Source: Chloroflexota bacterium
GTDB lineage: Bacteria; Chloroflexota; Anaerolineae; UBA7937; B3-Chlor
Length of the DNA stretch: 64,000 nucleotides
Assembly: GCA_030613785.1 (NCBI GenBank)
Contig: JAUWLF010000001.1
Span: 62,001-126,000, forward strand
Direction: 5' to 3'
Position numbers and translations under genes: made by a program. The notes under the pieces are model-generated. The model did no database searches. It had not been told where the DNA came from and was given only the letters and a program-made list of their open reading frames with translations. Shown piece by piece: positions 1 to 9,364 of the stretch (position 1 is its first letter; every line of letters begins with the position of its first letter).

Positions 1-800
1 ACTGTGACCGACAGGCCAATCCGAAAGGCAAGGTGAGTGCCCCACACGATTCCATAGAACACATCGAAGCTGCGTTCCGTCGTCCCCAAGGGGTAGCCAG
101 GGCGAGGTGGCCGGGGCTGCAGTCCGTACCCATCCTCGGGTATGGTGTAGGCATCCTCTCCCTCAGGAGGCGCGATCACTGGAGCGGCGAGGGAGACAAC
201 CACGAAGGCCACCACGATCAGAATCCCCGCCACCAGCCCCGGACGCAGGAATCGTTGAATCCTCCGGCGACGAGGGCGCCGGAAAGCGGGAAGAGGTATC
301 GGCTTGAAGGCATCCACTCCGGCCGGCACGACTTCGGCTTGGGCCCGTGCCGGTCTAACTGTCCCAACGGTCGCGTCTCGACCCACGAGAGCGCGTTCTA
401 GCTCCACCCTCTCAGAGAGCGTCTCATACCCATACTTGCTGGCAATGCCGACCTGAAACTCTGCGACGGCCTCCAGCACACGCCAGATATTGACCATGTA
501 CGGTGCATGTTCCCTCGCGCGAGACGCCCGATCGACTCCCAGATTGACCCGGTTGAGCGTGGATTCACACAGACCAAGATCCTCTGCGTCCAGATGGACC
601 CTCAAGAGTCGCAGGGTCGAGGAGCATTCCTTCCCCAACTGCAAACAGCGCTCGTAGAGCACCCCAGAAGAGGCGGCGGTGGACCTGTCGGCCACCGAGA
701 GCAACTTCTGACCCATGAGCCGGAGGGAATGGTAATACAGATCCAGATGCGCAAGGGATCTGCTGACGGCTTCGCGCTGACTATCGTCTGATCTATCCAC
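1..800 (-). CDS. dppC: DppC/OppC-type ABC transporter permease, partial, with a long N-terminal extension
   Basis: Inner-membrane permease half of a peptide-type ABC importer, cut by the window's left edge (266 codons present). I translated the frame by hand from a GTG at 798-800; it is open throughout. About 190 residues of hydrophilic, largely helical sequence come first. One strong membrane segment (about residues 195-215, GILIVVAFVVVSLAAP) follows, and then YPLGTTERSFDVFYGIVWG. That last stretch matches the family's usual HPLGTDxxGRDVxSRxxYG region just before the transmembrane core. Typical DppC proteins have only 20-50 residues before the first helix, so the extension is odd. The gene starts 20 nt after dppB stops, so co-transcription is likely. 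The EAA loop would lie beyond the edge. Family assignment is firm; the exact start is less so. Confidence 0.8.
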   Translation of the reverse strand, partial: MDRSDDSQREAVSRSLAHLDLYYHSLRLMGQKLLSVADRSTAASSGVLYERCLQLGKECSSTLRLLRVHLDAEDLGLCESTLNRVNLGVDRASRAREHAPYMVNIWRVLEAVAEFQVGIASKYGYETLSERVELERALVGRDATVGTVRPARAQAEVVPAGVDAFKPIPLPAFRRPRRRRIQRFLRPGLVAGILIVVAFVVVSLAAPVIAPPEGEDAYTIPEDGYGLQPRPPRPGYPLGTTERSFDVFYGIVWGTHLAFRIGLSVT

Positions 801-820
801 CCCTTAGCAAGACCACCTCT

Positions 821-1867
821 CTAGTACAGTCTGACTCTCGGATCCGCGGCAGCGTACAGAAGGTCGGCGATCAGGCTCGCGATTACGACGACAATGCACG
901 TGAAGATGGCAAAGCCCACCGCTACCGGGACGTCGGTGAACATCATGGCCTCGGCCGCCGCCCGTCCGATCCCGTTGATGCTGAAGACAGTCTCGATCAC
1001 CACTACCCCGCTCAAGAGCATCGAGACCGCAACGGCGCCTGTCGAGATCACAGGTAGTAGCGCATTGCGTCGAACGTGAAGGCCTATCACCCTCCTCTCT
1101 GGCACGCCCTTGCTTCTGGCCGTGGTGACGTAGTCCTCTCCCAGGATGTCCAACATTGAGGAGCGCATGATTCGAGTCAAGAGAGCCCACTGAGCGAGCG
1201 CCAGGGCGAAGGCGGGCAGCACCAAGTGCTTGACCGCGTCCCAGAATATCCTGAGGTCCAGATTCAGCAAGGCGTCCACCGTGTACATGCCTGTGTACGA
1301 GCGAAACTGCTCCGACTGCACAATCGGTCCCGTCCAGATGCTCAGGCGCTCGGGCGGGAACCAGCCCAGCCAGGCATAGAAGACATTCATCAGCATCAGT
1401 CCGAGAATGAACGAAGGAAAGGCCCATCCGATGAAAGTCGCCCCCCGAATCAAGTGATCGGGGAAGCGATTGCGATGCCGCGAGGCGAAGCTGCCCAGAG
1501 CGAGCGCCAGGACAACAGAGGGCACCGTGGCAAACAGTAGCAACTCCACTGTGGCCGGAGCGCGCTGGAGTAGGCCTTCCAGCACAGGCTGTTGCCAAGA
1601 GGGTGAATACCCCCAGCTTCCCGTGACCAGAAGACCTAGCCAGTTGGCGTACTGGACGGGCCAGGGTTTGTCCAAACCGTGCATACGGATAGCCATCTCC
1701 ACGAGTGCAGCCTGTTCCTCCGGTGTGAGGAACTTGTCGGTCTGCGGCACGTAGACGCTCGCTCGCACCTCGACAGGAAGCTGCCACAGAAGGGAGAAAA
1801 GGATGAGGGTGACGAGGAAGATGATGATCGGTAAGGTGAGCAGTCTTCGGAGCACGTATTGTATCAC
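821..1867 (-). CDS. dppB: DppB/OppB-type peptide ABC transporter permease
   Basis: Integral membrane subunit that forms half of the translocation pore for di/oligopeptides or similar solutes. The 348-residue protein starts MIQYVLRRLLTLPII, the family's standard first helix, and has about six membrane segments. The cytoplasmic EAA-type loop (DYVTTARSKGVPERRVIGLHVRRNA, about residues 245-269, written here only to locate it) contacts the ATPases. Length is normal (about 310-350). The start is a GTG; the Shine-Dalgarno (AAGG) is weak. It follows oppF by 112 nt and precedes the dppC-like gene by 20 nt on the same strand, consistent with one oppD-oppF-dppB-dppC transcript. No substrate-binding protein is in the window, so the substrate is not determined. 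Confidence 0.93.
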   Translation of the reverse strand: MIQYVLRRLLTLPIIIFLVTLILFSLLWQLPVEVRASVYVPQTDKFLTPEEQAALVEMAIRMHGLDKPWPVQYANWLGLLVTGSWGYSPSWQQPVLEGLLQRAPATVELLLFATVPSVVLALALGSFASRHRNRFPDHLIRGATFIGWAFPSFILGLMLMNVFYAWLGWFPPERLSIWTGPIVQSEQFRSYTGMYTVDALLNLDLRIFWDAVKHLVLPAFALALAQWALLTRIMRSSMLDILGEDYVTTARSKGVPERRVIGLHVRRNALLPVISTGAVAVSMLLSGVVVIETVFSINGIGRAAAEAMMFTDVPVAVGFAIFTCIVVVIASLIADLLYAAADPRVRLY

Positions 1868-1979
1868 ATCGGGAACCTTTCGGTGACGCCACCAGCCTGC
1901 CCCACCTCAGGCTGGGCAGGGTGGTGTTCGATCCCTCAATTGAGATACCGTTCTCGTGCCCCGTAGGTTCACACCGTTG

Positions 1980-2963
1980 TCAGTTCACACGCCAGCACGC
2001 AACCCAGTGGTCTGGGGAGGCCTCTTTGAACTCGGGCTCCTGTTCTTCACAGATGTCCATCTTGACAGGGCAGCGGGTGACGAAGTTACAGCCTACAGGC
2101 GGGTTTGCGGGGCTGGGGACGTCACCGATAAGGATGATCCTTTTCCTCGTCTCCTCTACGACAGGGTCGGGGATGGGGACAGCAGACAGAAGGGACTGCG
2201 TGTATGGCTGCAAAGGGTTCAAGTAGAGTTCGTCTTTGTCGGCGATCTCGAAGATCTTTCCCAGATACATGACCGCTATGCGGTCGCTGATGTGTCGCAC
2301 GACGCTGAGGTCGTGAGCAATGAAGAGGTAGGTCAGCCCCAGCTCTTCTTGCAGATCCTCCAGCATATTGATGATCTGTGCCTGGATGGAAACATCCAGA
2401 GCCGAGATAGGCTCGTCAGCTACAATGAAGCTGGGGTTCAGTGCCAGAGCTCTGGCCACACCGATCCGCTGCCGTTGCCCACCGCTGAACTCGTGAGGAT
2501 AGCGATTGACAAAGTACGGGTTCAATCCCACCACTTTCAGCAGCTCTTGTACGCGCTCTCTCTTGGCCTTCCCCTTGGCTATGCCATGCACCTCCAGAGG
2601 CTCCGCGATAATGCCGCCCACAGTCATACGAGGGTTGAGTGACGCATACGGGTCCTGAAAGATCATCTGCATTTCGCGCCTCATGGACCGCAGCTTCCCC
2701 CCCTTCATCTTCACCAGATCCTGTCCCTCGAACAGGACCTCGCCAGCCGTAGGTTCATAAAGGCGTAGTATGCATCGTCCCGCAGTCGTCTTCCCGCATC
2801 CACTTTCACCGACAAGACCAAAGGTTTCCCCTCGCCGGATGAAGAAACTGACATCGTCAACCGCCTTGATGTCTCCCACGCGCCGCTGAAAAACACCTCG
2901 TTTGATGGGGAAATACATCTTTAGATTGTTGACTTCAAGCAAGAGGTTGTTCTCAGCAGCCAT
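1980..2963 (-). CDS. oppF: Oligopeptide/dipeptide ABC transporter ATP-binding protein (OppF type)
   Basis: Cytoplasmic ATPase that powers the peptide importer together with the neighbouring OppD. The 327-residue protein shows Walker [11 protein letters not shown]-loop [10 protein letters not shown], signature [15 protein letters not shown], Walker [12 protein letters not shown], an H-loop, and the C-terminal oligopeptide-transporter domain with its cysteine region ([16 protein letters not shown]). I chose the ATG at 2963 because AAGGAGAG lies about 8 nt upstream and it follows the oppD stop almost directly. A longer in-frame start at 2999 would overlap oppD by 34 nt. The N-terminal [17 protein letters not shown] is characteristic of the F-type rather than D-type subunit. 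Confidence 0.94.
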   Translation of the reverse strand: MAAENNLLLEVNNLKMYFPIKRGVFQRRVGDIKAVDDVSFFIRRGETFGLVGESGCGKTTAGRCILRLYEPTAGEVLFEGQDLVKMKGGKLRSMRREMQMIFQDPYASLNPRMTVGGIIAEPLEVHGIAKGKAKRERVQELLKVVGLNPYFVNRYPHEFSGGQRQRIGVARALALNPSFIVADEPISALDVSIQAQIINMLEDLQEELGLTYLFIAHDLSVVRHISDRIAVMYLGKIFEIADKDELYLNPLQPYTQSLLSAVPIPDPVVEETRKRIILIGDVPSPANPPVGCNFVTRCPVKMDICEEQEPEFKEASPDHWVACWRVN

Positions 2964-2965
2964 CG

Positions 2966-3943
2966 TCACTTTCTCTCCTTTGTGATATCGACCCAACACG
3001 CCACCTCGTGCCCTGGTTCCACCGTCCTCAGTTCGGGTCGCTCGACACAGCGATCGATACGATAGTCACAACGAGGGGCAAACGGACAGCTGGACGGCAG
3101 ATCGATGAGGTCCGGCGGCAGCCCAAATATCGGAGTGAGTCTCTCCTTCTCCTTCATGTCCAGTCGAGGCACTGAGCCCAGCAGCCCAAGCGTATAGGGG
3201 TGCCGTGGGTCCCCGTACAGGTCCTTGACGTCTGCCGACTCGATGATAAAGCCCGCATACATGACCACCACCCTGTCCGCTATGCCGGCAATGATGCCGA
3301 GGTCATGGGTGATCCAGATGATGGCCATGCCGATCTCGTCCCTCAACTCCTTCATCAGCTCGATGACCTGGGCCTGTATGGTTACATCCAGGGCAGTCGT
3401 CGGCTCATCGGCGATGAGGACCTGGGGATTGCAAGAGAGAGCCATGGCGATCATGGCTCTCTGCCTCATCCCCCCACTGAACTGATGAGGATAGTCATCC
3501 AGGCGGTCCTGAGCCTGAGGTATCTGCACTAGCTCCAGGAGCTCTGCTGTCCGCTCTCGGGCCTCCTTCTTGTTCATGCCCATATGCAACATCAGTGCCT
3601 CGCTGATCTGTTGATTGATCGTGAGGACAGGATTCAGAGAGGTCATGGGGTCCTGAAAGACCATGGCCATCTTGTTTCCTCTGATCTTTCGCATCTCATT
3701 ATCCTTCAGCTTCATCAGGTCCTCGCCCTCGAAGAAGACCCCGCCGCCCTCGATCTTGCCTGGCGGCTGAGGGATCAGGCGTAGGATGGAGAGCACGCTG
3801 ACGCTCTTGCCGCATCCGCTCTCCCCCACAATGCCCAGGGTTTCCCCCTGGTTCACCTCCCAGGATACACCGTTCACGGCTTTCACAACGCCGTCGTCCG
3901 TGTAGAACCGTGTCTTCAGATCACGCACTTCAAGCAAAGCCAC
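2966..3943 (-). CDS. oppD: Oligopeptide/dipeptide ABC transporter ATP-binding protein (OppD type), copy 1
   Basis: First gene of the downstream transporter operon and partner ATPase of OppF. It has Walker [11 protein letters not shown]-loop [13 protein letters not shown], signature [15 protein letters not shown], Walker [12 protein letters not shown], and the C-terminal cysteine motif [16 protein letters not shown], which binds an iron-sulfur cluster in some family members. I prefer the GTG at 3943 (325 residues) because GAGGAGG sits exactly 8 nt upstream. An ATG at 4000 lies in the same frame but has no clear ribosome site. It is closely similar along its full length to the gene at 4368-5402, so the two look like tandem duplicates. 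Confidence 0.93.
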   Translation of the reverse strand: MALLEVRDLKTRFYTDDGVVKAVNGVSWEVNQGETLGIVGESGCGKSVSVLSILRLIPQPPGKIEGGGVFFEGEDLMKLKDNEMRKIRGNKMAMVFQDPMTSLNPVLTINQQISEALMLHMGMNKKEARERTAELLELVQIPQAQDRLDDYPHQFSGGMRQRAMIAMALSCNPQVLIADEPTTALDVTIQAQVIELMKELRDEIGMAIIWITHDLGIIAGIADRVVVMYAGFIIESADVKDLYGDPRHPYTLGLLGSVPRLDMKEKERLTPIFGLPPDLIDLPSSCPFAPRCDYRIDRCVERPELRTVEPGHEVACWVDITKERK

Positions 3944-4056
3944 TTTCCCTGCCTCCTCACCGGTATCCCACTCCTGAGACCTGCTCATTGTGGCAGGCAT
4001 TCCATTCAGACCAGTGAACCTCTCGCAACGTGGATGTTTCCACTAGTCCACCCGCA

Positions 4057-4085
4057 TAATATATGGCAATGTACGACAAAAGTCA
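4057..4085 (-). promoter_or_regulatory. Sigma70-type promoter for oppD-oppF-dppB-dppC
   Basis: On the minus strand a -35 box TTGACT (4080-4085) and a -10 box TATATT (4057-4062) are separated by exactly 17 bp. Transcription would begin near 4050, about 105 nt before the preferred oppD start. This separates the oppD-oppF-dpp operon from the upstream oppD paralogue. Confidence 0.7.
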
Positions 4086-4229
4086 AGTTCGGTCACACGA
4101 GGGTGTTGAACAACGCTTCCCTGGATTCTCTGGGCGCGCCCGGACCACCGTGCAAGCAGTCAGACACGATGGTCTTCTCACCCAACCCCATCGACCACTG
4201 AGGCGCGCGCCGACACGCGACATCTGCGC

Positions 4230-4253
4230 AGCCGCACGGCATGCCGTGCGGCT
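4230..4253. repeat. Perfect 24-bp palindrome in the oppD-oppD intergenic region
   Basis: Twelve bases (AGCCGCACGGCA) are followed immediately by their exact reverse complement, with no loop. It lies 115 nt beyond the stop of the oppD paralogue at 4368 and about 145 bp upstream of the promoter at 4057-4085. There is no T-run on either side, so a classic intrinsic terminator is not well supported. A dimeric-protein operator or a cruciform-type barrier is equally possible. Confidence 0.6.
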
Positions 4254-4367
4254 AGGGAGTTCGCTTGGCCTCGCAGCACGGGTGCAACACCCCTACGCTG
4301 TGGCCCGATCGGGGATTCAGACCCAGCTCTGACGACAGTTCTGTCACATGCTTACCGGAACTCGCGC

Positions 4368-5402
4368 CTAGGAGGCCGCCCCCGACCACACCGACCTCTC
4401 CAGGTCGACCGCCTCATGAGACGCCCGCGGCACGTCCACCCAACAGGCCACCACGTGCTGATCTTGAACCTTGCGAGGTTCGGGCATAGTGTGCAGGCAG
4501 CGCGGCGTAGCATAGGGGCAGCGAGGGTGGAAAGGGCAGCCCGAAGGCAAGTTGATCAGATCAGGCGGCACTCCGTCAATGGGCGTCAAGGGCGTCCGCG
4601 CGTCGTCATCCAGGCGAGGTATGGTACCCAGGAGTCCGAGCGTATAGGGGTGGCGAGGATCTGTGTATAGATCCTTCACCTCAGCCGATTCCACGATGTA
4701 GCCTGCGTACATCACCAGAACGCGGTCAGCCAGCCCGGCGATGATCCCCAGATCATGAGTGATCCAGACAACCGCCAGGCCGGTCTCCTCCTTGAGCCTC
4801 TTGACCAGATCTATCACCTGCGCCTGGATCGTCACGTCCAGTGCAGTGGTCGGCTCGTCAGCTATGAGCAAGTAGGGGTTGCAAGCAAGAGCCATGGCGA
4901 TCATGGCTCTCTGTCTCATCCCTCCAGAGAAGAGGTGGGGATAGTCGTCAACCCGTTCTCCCGGCTCCGGAATGCCCACCAGTTGCAATAGTTCGACCGC
5001 CTTCTTTCTCGTGTCCTTCGGCTCCATCTCGAGATGGAGCTCCAGCGCCTCAGTGATTTGCTCCCCGATGGTGAGAACAGGATTCAGAGAGGTCATTGGG
5101 TCCTGGAACACCATCCCAATCTTGGCCCCCCTGATCTCGCACATCTCCTGGCTGCCAACCGACAGCAGGTCACGTCCTTGAAAGAGCACTTTGCCACCGA
5201 CTATCTTCCCTGGCGGCTCTGGTATCAAGCGTAAGATGGAGAGGGCGGTTACTGTCTTGCCACATCCGCTTTCGCCCACGATCCCGAGCGTCTCTCGCGC
5301 ATCTACCGTGAACGAGATCCCATTCACCGCCCGAACCACTCCATCGTCGGTGTAGAAATGGGTTCTGAGATCCCTCACCTCCAGCAGGCGAGTCCCGCCC
5401 AT
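4368..5402 (-). CDS. oppD: Oligopeptide/dipeptide ABC transporter ATP-binding protein (OppD type), copy 2
   Basis: A second OppD-type ATPase of 344 residues, nearly collinear with the copy at 2966-3943. Walker [11 protein letters not shown]-loop [13 protein letters not shown], signature [15 protein letters not shown], Walker [12 protein letters not shown] and the C-terminal GCPFHPRCPYATPRC motif are all present, so it should be active. The ATG at 5402 has GGAGAG just upstream; a TTG directly before it is the alternative. It has no permease or OppF partner of its own here. It may pair with the OppF/permeases downstream under other conditions, or be the remnant of a second transporter. Its upstream promoter is weak by eye (TTGAAC, 18 bp, TCTTAT near 5515). 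Confidence 0.93.
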   Translation of the reverse strand: MGGTRLLEVRDLRTHFYTDDGVVRAVNGISFTVDARETLGIVGESGCGKTVTALSILRLIPEPPGKIVGGKVLFQGRDLLSVGSQEMCEIRGAKIGMVFQDPMTSLNPVLTIGEQITEALELHLEMEPKDTRKKAVELLQLVGIPEPGERVDDYPHLFSGGMRQRAMIAMALACNPYLLIADEPTTALDVTIQAQVIDLVKRLKEETGLAVVWITHDLGIIAGLADRVLVMYAGYIVESAEVKDLYTDPRHPYTLGLLGTIPRLDDDARTPLTPIDGVPPDLINLPSGCPFHPRCPYATPRCLHTMPEPRKVQDQHVVACWVDVPRASHEAVDLERSVWSGAAS

Positions 5403-5570
5403 CAAACTCTCCGAGAGACCGCAGCACTAATGGCTCTCCACGAGCACGGAGGCACCCAAAATTGCTCGCGGCGCAAGAAGAAGAGAAGTGATCCATAAGA
5501 GGGAAAGGGGACAGTCGAGTTCAACCGGGGACCTCTACCTTCCGGCTCATGCCAACAGTCTACTGCCGCA

Positions 5571-5885
5571 TCAGTGCTGGATGGAGTAGAGTAGGGCAGG
5601 CGATGAGTGTCCCGCCAAGACTAGCCTCTCGGTCCATCCTTCTTCACCACCGTACATGGAAGGTGTCAGCATGATGCCAATTCCGGCAACGATGTCGGCT
5701 CCGAGGGCAACGATCTCCGTCCCCAAAAGGCGAAGGAACTCGAACTTGGCTTGAGAGCGCCGACGCTCTTGCAACTCCAGCCTGATGCTGGCCCAAACCC
5801 GATCGGGGGGGGCCTGATCGGAGACGAGATCTTGAAGCGCTCTCTCTACCAGGATATCCAAGTCGTCTCTCTTGCTACGATCCAT
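5571..5885 (-). CDS. Small protein downstream of an ECF sigma factor, possible anti-sigma partner
   Basis: The family is not recognised. A 104-residue protein starts MDRSKRDDLDILVERAL at 5885, 28 nt after the sigma-factor stop, with TGAGG about 8 nt upstream; a longer in-frame start at 5963 would overlap the sigma gene. The first 60 residues are charged and helical and include PPDRVWASIRLELQERRR. A hydrophobic stretch (about residues 62-80, LGTEIVALGADIVAGIGIM) could be one membrane segment. There is no Cys/His zinc motif of the ZAS anti-sigma type. Position directly after a sigma gene is the only argument for an anti-sigma role, and that role is inference. Confidence 0.5.
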   Translation of the reverse strand: MDRSKRDDLDILVERALQDLVSDQAPPDRVWASIRLELQERRRSQAKFEFLRLLGTEIVALGADIVAGIGIMLTPSMYGGEEGWTERLVLAGHSSPALLYSIQH

Positions 5886-5913
5886 CTTCAACCTCAAGCC
5901 CACTATCCGTCCC

Positions 5914-6495
5914 TCACAACGACAGAAGTTCATAAGCCGCTTCGCTGGACACCCGCGAGTCACAGATCAGCCTCTTCCTCAAAGCCTTGCGCGCGTTGTG
6001 TAAACGGGATTTTACTGTTCCCACCGGGCACTCCAGCACTTGCGCGATCTCGGCCAAGCTGAACCCCTGTAGATAGAAGAGAACCACAACCACTCGCTGC
6101 GGCATGCTCAGACACCTTATGGCCGCATCCAGCACCTGGATCAGTTCCTCCCTCTCAAAGGCCCGCTCAGGAGAGTTGCGCGGCCCCATGACCACACGGT
6201 CATACACATCTTCCAGGGAGATGAGCCGCAGACGCCTCTTGGCTGCCCAGTTGTAGCTCAGATTGACGATGATCCGATGCAGCCACGGCCTGAGGGAAGA
6301 GCAGCCATCAACCCGGTCGATGTGAGCGTGTGCCCTGAGAAAGCAGTCTTGCAGGATCTCTTCCGAAGCGCCCCGATCCCTGGTTATGGCCAGGGCGGTC
6401 CTGTATAGTTGATCCTTGTATTTATGGTAAAGGATCTCGAAGGCGTCGAGGTCGCCTTCCTGAATCCTTGGCACTAGCTCTCCGTCGTCAAGCAT
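5914..6495 (-). CDS. ECF-family RNA polymerase sigma factor
   Basis: Alternative sigma factor of 193 residues that would direct RNA polymerase to a stress or envelope regulon. Region 2 is visible at DAFEILYHKYKDQLYRTALAITRD (about 15-38) followed by ASEEILQDCFLRAHAHID and LRPWLHRIIVNLSYNWAAKRR. Region 4 is LSMPQRVVVVLFYLQGFSLAEIAQVLECPVGTVKSRLHNARKALRKRL (about 135-182), with the helix-turn-helix at SLAEIAQVLECPVGTVKSRL. ATG 6495 is preceded by AAAGGGA; a TTG lies one codon earlier. Its length matches the family. A small gene follows in the same direction and may encode its regulator. Whether it autoregulates is not evident, because I found no clean ECF -10 box. Confidence 0.92.
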   Translation of the reverse strand: MLDDGELVPRIQEGDLDAFEILYHKYKDQLYRTALAITRDRGASEEILQDCFLRAHAHIDRVDGCSSLRPWLHRIIVNLSYNWAAKRRLRLISLEDVYDRVVMGPRNSPERAFEREELIQVLDAAIRCLSMPQRVVVVLFYLQGFSLAEIAQVLECPVGTVKSRLHNARKALRKRLICDSRVSSEAAYELLSL

Positions 6496-6558
6496 CAAGA
6501 ATCCCTTTCAACTATTCACACCAGGAATCCCGTCAGAAGGTTCACCCTCAAGACGGTG

Positions 6559-8016
6559 CTATCGTTGCCACCTCAGGTCGAGCTTGCGAGCCGCAGTCAC
6601 CTCGTCGAGCCGCATCACCGGCGTAGAATGAGGTGCGCTCCGCACCAACTCCGGGTCCGTCTCCGCTTCCCAGGCGATCTGACGCATAGCAGCGATGAAC
6701 GCGTCAAGGGTCTCAACGCTCTCCGTCTCCGTTGGTTCAATCATCAATGCCTCATCGACGGTGAGGGGGAAGTAGACCGTTGGTGGGTGAAAGCCCAGAT
6801 CGATGAGCCGCTTAGCTATGTCCAGTGTGTGAACACCCAGGCTGGCCTGGGTGTTTCCGGAGAAAACGCACTCGTGAAGACAGGTACGATCGTAAGATAA
6901 CTGGTAGTAGTCTCTCAGTTGGTGCAAGATGTAGTTTGCATTGAGAACCGCGTTCTCGCTCACCTCTCGCAGTCCCTGTGCGCCCAGGGAGCGGAGATAG
7001 GCATAGGCCTTCACCATCACTCCGAAGTTGCCGTAGAAGCCAGCAACCGGCCCTATCGACACAGGCCACTCATAGTCAAGATAGTACTCTGTGTCTTCCT
7101 TGCCGGCTTCCCCCGTCTCACGCCGAGCCACTCTCGGAACTGGAAGAAAAGGGATCAAGTCCCTCGTCACTGCTGTAGCACCTCCTCCGGGCCCTCCGCC
7201 CCCGTGAGGCGTGCTGAACGTCTTGTGCAAGTTGAGATGCAGCACGTCTGCACCCAACTCTGCCGGTGTGGCCACACCCAACAGGGCATTCATGTTGGCG
7301 CCGTCGCAGTAGATGAGACCTCCAGACTCGTGGACGATCTCGGACACACGAAGAACATCCTCCTCGAAGAGCCCCAAGGTATTGGGGTTGGTCAACATCA
7401 ACCCCGCCACTCTCTCATCCGCCAACTTTTCCAGTTCGCGAACATCTATGTTGCCCCGTCTGTCAGAGGGAACAGATGAGACCGTGTAGCCACACATGAC
7501 GGCGGTGGCAGGATTGGTACCGTGAGCTGAGTCAGGCACCAGAACGATACTCCGACCCTCATCCCCGCGTTCCAGATGGTATGCCCGGATGATCAGCATC
7601 CCTGTCAGCTCCCCATGCGCGCCAGCCACCGGCTGTAGGCTGACTCCCGGTAGACCCGTGATCTCCGCGAGATATCGCTGCAACTCGAACATAAGTTGCA
7701 GAGCTCCTTGAACCGTCGATTCATTCTGCGAGGGATGAATCTGAGTGAAGCCGGCCAAGCGGGCAACGTCTTCATGCAGCCTGGGGTTGTACTTCATCGT
7801 ACACGAGCCCAGCGGATAGAACCCGGTATCAATGCCGAAATTGATCTGAGACAATCGGGTGAAATGCTGCACCACCTCCCTCTCGCTCAGCTCGGGCAGG
7901 CACAACTCGCGGCGTATCAGCCCTTCGGGCAAGGGGCTCTCTGGCACATCTAGGTCGGGCAAACGGCAGCCCACTCGGCCGGGCGAGCTCAACTCGAATA
8001 GCAAAGGTTCGATCAT
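6559..8016 (-). CDS. gcvPB: Glycine dehydrogenase (decarboxylating) subunit 2
   Basis: C-terminal half of the glycine cleavage P-protein (PLP enzyme). Together with GcvPA it decarboxylates glycine and passes the aminomethyl group to lipoyl-GcvH. The 485-residue protein contains the PLP-lysine region [18 protein letters not shown] (lysine about residue 268) and the conserved [13 protein letters not shown] near the N terminus, both typical of the two-subunit enzyme. The start overlaps the gcvPA stop by 4 nt, indicating translational coupling in gcvH-gcvPA-gcvPB. gcvT, the aminomethyltransferase, is not in this window. Confidence 0.97.
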   Translation of the reverse strand: MIEPLLFELSSPGRVGCRLPDLDVPESPLPEGLIRRELCLPELSEREVVQHFTRLSQINFGIDTGFYPLGSCTMKYNPRLHEDVARLAGFTQIHPSQNESTVQGALQLMFELQRYLAEITGLPGVSLQPVAGAHGELTGMLIIRAYHLERGDEGRSIVLVPDSAHGTNPATAVMCGYTVSSVPSDRRGNIDVRELEKLADERVAGLMLTNPNTLGLFEEDVLRVSEIVHESGGLIYCDGANMNALLGVATPAELGADVLHLNLHKTFSTPHGGGGPGGGATAVTRDLIPFLPVPRVARRETGEAGKEDTEYYLDYEWPVSIGPVAGFYGNFGVMVKAYAYLRSLGAQGLREVSENAVLNANYILHQLRDYYQLSYDRTCLHECVFSGNTQASLGVHTLDIAKRLIDLGFHPPTVYFPLTVDEALMIEPTETESVETLDAFIAAMRQIAWEAETDPELVRSAPHSTPVMRLDEVTAARKLDLRWQR

Positions 8017-9362
8017 CTCTCCCTCCCGACCTCGCCCAGGGCATTAACAAGAAGATCTATCTCCTCCCGACTGTTCATCTCCGTGACGCAAAAGAGCAGG
8101 CAATCGTCCAACTCGGGATAGTCCCGTCCCAACTCGTAGCCCCCGATGATGCCCTGTTCCCATAGACTGACGTTGACCTCCACTGGGGGCACTGGTGTCC
8201 TGATCACAAACTCCTTGAAGAACTGCCCGAGCAGTCTCTCGTATCCTGGCAGTGCGGCTATCTTCTCTGCAGCATAGTGGGCTTTGTGGTAGCACAACTC
8301 CGCTACTTGACGCAGGCCCTGCTTGCCCATCAAGGCCAGATACGTTGTGACCGCCAGAGCTACTAGAGCCTCATTGGTGCAGATGTTGGACGTAGCTTTC
8401 TCCCTGCGAATGTGCTGCTCCCGAGGCTGTAGCGTCAACACGAACCCTCTGCGGCCTTGCGCATCCCGGGCCATGCCGACTAATCGACCGGGCATCTGCC
8501 GCAAGTACCTTTGCCGACAGGCGATGAGTCCCACATAGGGTCCACCGTAGCTCACGGGGTTACCGAGCGGTTGTCCCTCACCCACCGCGATATCCGCTCC
8601 TAGCTCACCCGGGGGACGGAGAAGCCCCAAGGCGAGTGGGTCAACACAGACCACCAGAAGGGCGCCTACGGAAGAAGCCAGTTCACTGAGGGCGAGTACA
8701 TCCTCCAGGCAACCGAGGAAGTTAGGATACTGAACCATCAAAGCCGCGGTGCTGGCATCGAGCAGTTGCGTTGTCTGACCCAGATCTACTGCACCATCAT
8801 CGCCGTGACCGACCTGGCGTATCTCCATGCCCATCCCTTGGGTGTAGGTTCGCAATACCTGACCATAGCGCGGGTGCAGCGTGGAGCTCACGACCAGACC
8901 ATCTCGACGTGTGACACGAGCGGCCATCAGGCCTGCCTCCGCCAGGGCGGTGGCTCCATCGTACATGGATGCGTTAGCAACGTCCATTCCCATGAGATCG
9001 CAGATCATCGTCTGGAACTCATAGATACTGGTGAGCGTCCCCTGGCTTGCCTCCGGCTGGTAGGGCGTATAGGCCGTGTAGAACTCGCCCCTCGCAATGA
9101 TGTGATCCACCGCAGCGGGCACGAAGTGCCGGTAGGCACCAGCACCTAGAAAGCAAGGATGATGATCCAGGTCAGCATTTCTCTCCGCCAGGCTGCCCAG
9201 CAGCTTGCGCACCTCCATCTCCGATAGAGGACGCGGAAGATCGAGGAGGGGAAACCTCTTGTCAGCAGGAATCACCTCGAAGAGTTCCTCCACGGAATCC
9301 AACCCCAGCATGTCCAGCATCCTCCGCCGGTCGGCGTTGGTATTGGGGATATAGGAACTCAT
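8013..9362 (-). CDS. gcvPA: Glycine dehydrogenase (decarboxylating) subunit 1
   Basis: N-terminal half of the two-subunit P-protein, about 450 residues. Family features include [17 protein letters not shown] at the start, [18 protein letters not shown], the [21 protein letters not shown] block, and [17 protein letters not shown] near the end. The start codon is ambiguous: GTG 9368, ATG 9365 and ATG 9362 occur in tandem. AGGAG lies 5 nt before the last, which I prefer. The start lies within a few nt of the gcvH stop and the end overlaps gcvPB by 4 nt, so H, PA and PB form one tight operon. Heterodimer formation with GcvPB is established for the family. Confidence 0.96.
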   Translation of the reverse strand: MSSYIPNTNADRRRMLDMLGLDSVEELFEVIPADKRFPLLDLPRPLSEMEVRKLLGSLAERNADLDHHPCFLGAGAYRHFVPAAVDHIIARGEFYTAYTPYQPEASQGTLTSIYEFQTMICDLMGMDVANASMYDGATALAEAGLMAARVTRRDGLVVSSTLHPRYGQVLRTYTQGMGMEIRQVGHGDDGAVDLGQTTQLLDASTAALMVQYPNFLGCLEDVLALSELASSVGALLVVCVDPLALGLLRPPGELGADIAVGEGQPLGNPVSYGGPYVGLIACRQRYLRQMPGRLVGMARDAQGRRGFVLTLQPREQHIRREKATSNICTNEALVALAVTTYLALMGKQGLRQVAELCYHKAHYAAEKIAALPGYERLLGQFFKEFVIRTPVPPVEVNVSLWEQGIIGGYELGRDYPELDDCLLFCVTEMNSREEIDLLVNALGEVGRER

Positions 9363-9364
9363 CA

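Larger units (their letters stand above)
4001..4367. other. Intergenic region between the two oppD genes
   Basis: I see no convincing gene in these 367 bp. They hold the minus-strand promoter at 4057-4085 and the 24-bp palindrome at 4230-4253. Short open frames on the plus strand have no ribosome sites and no recognisable content. Confidence 0.6.

Noticed and set aside
804-1892. A 362-codon minus-strand frame overlapping dppB in another frame.
   Set aside because: dppB in the neighbouring frame has membrane helices and the EAA loop; this one is Arg/Gly/His-rich shadow sequence.
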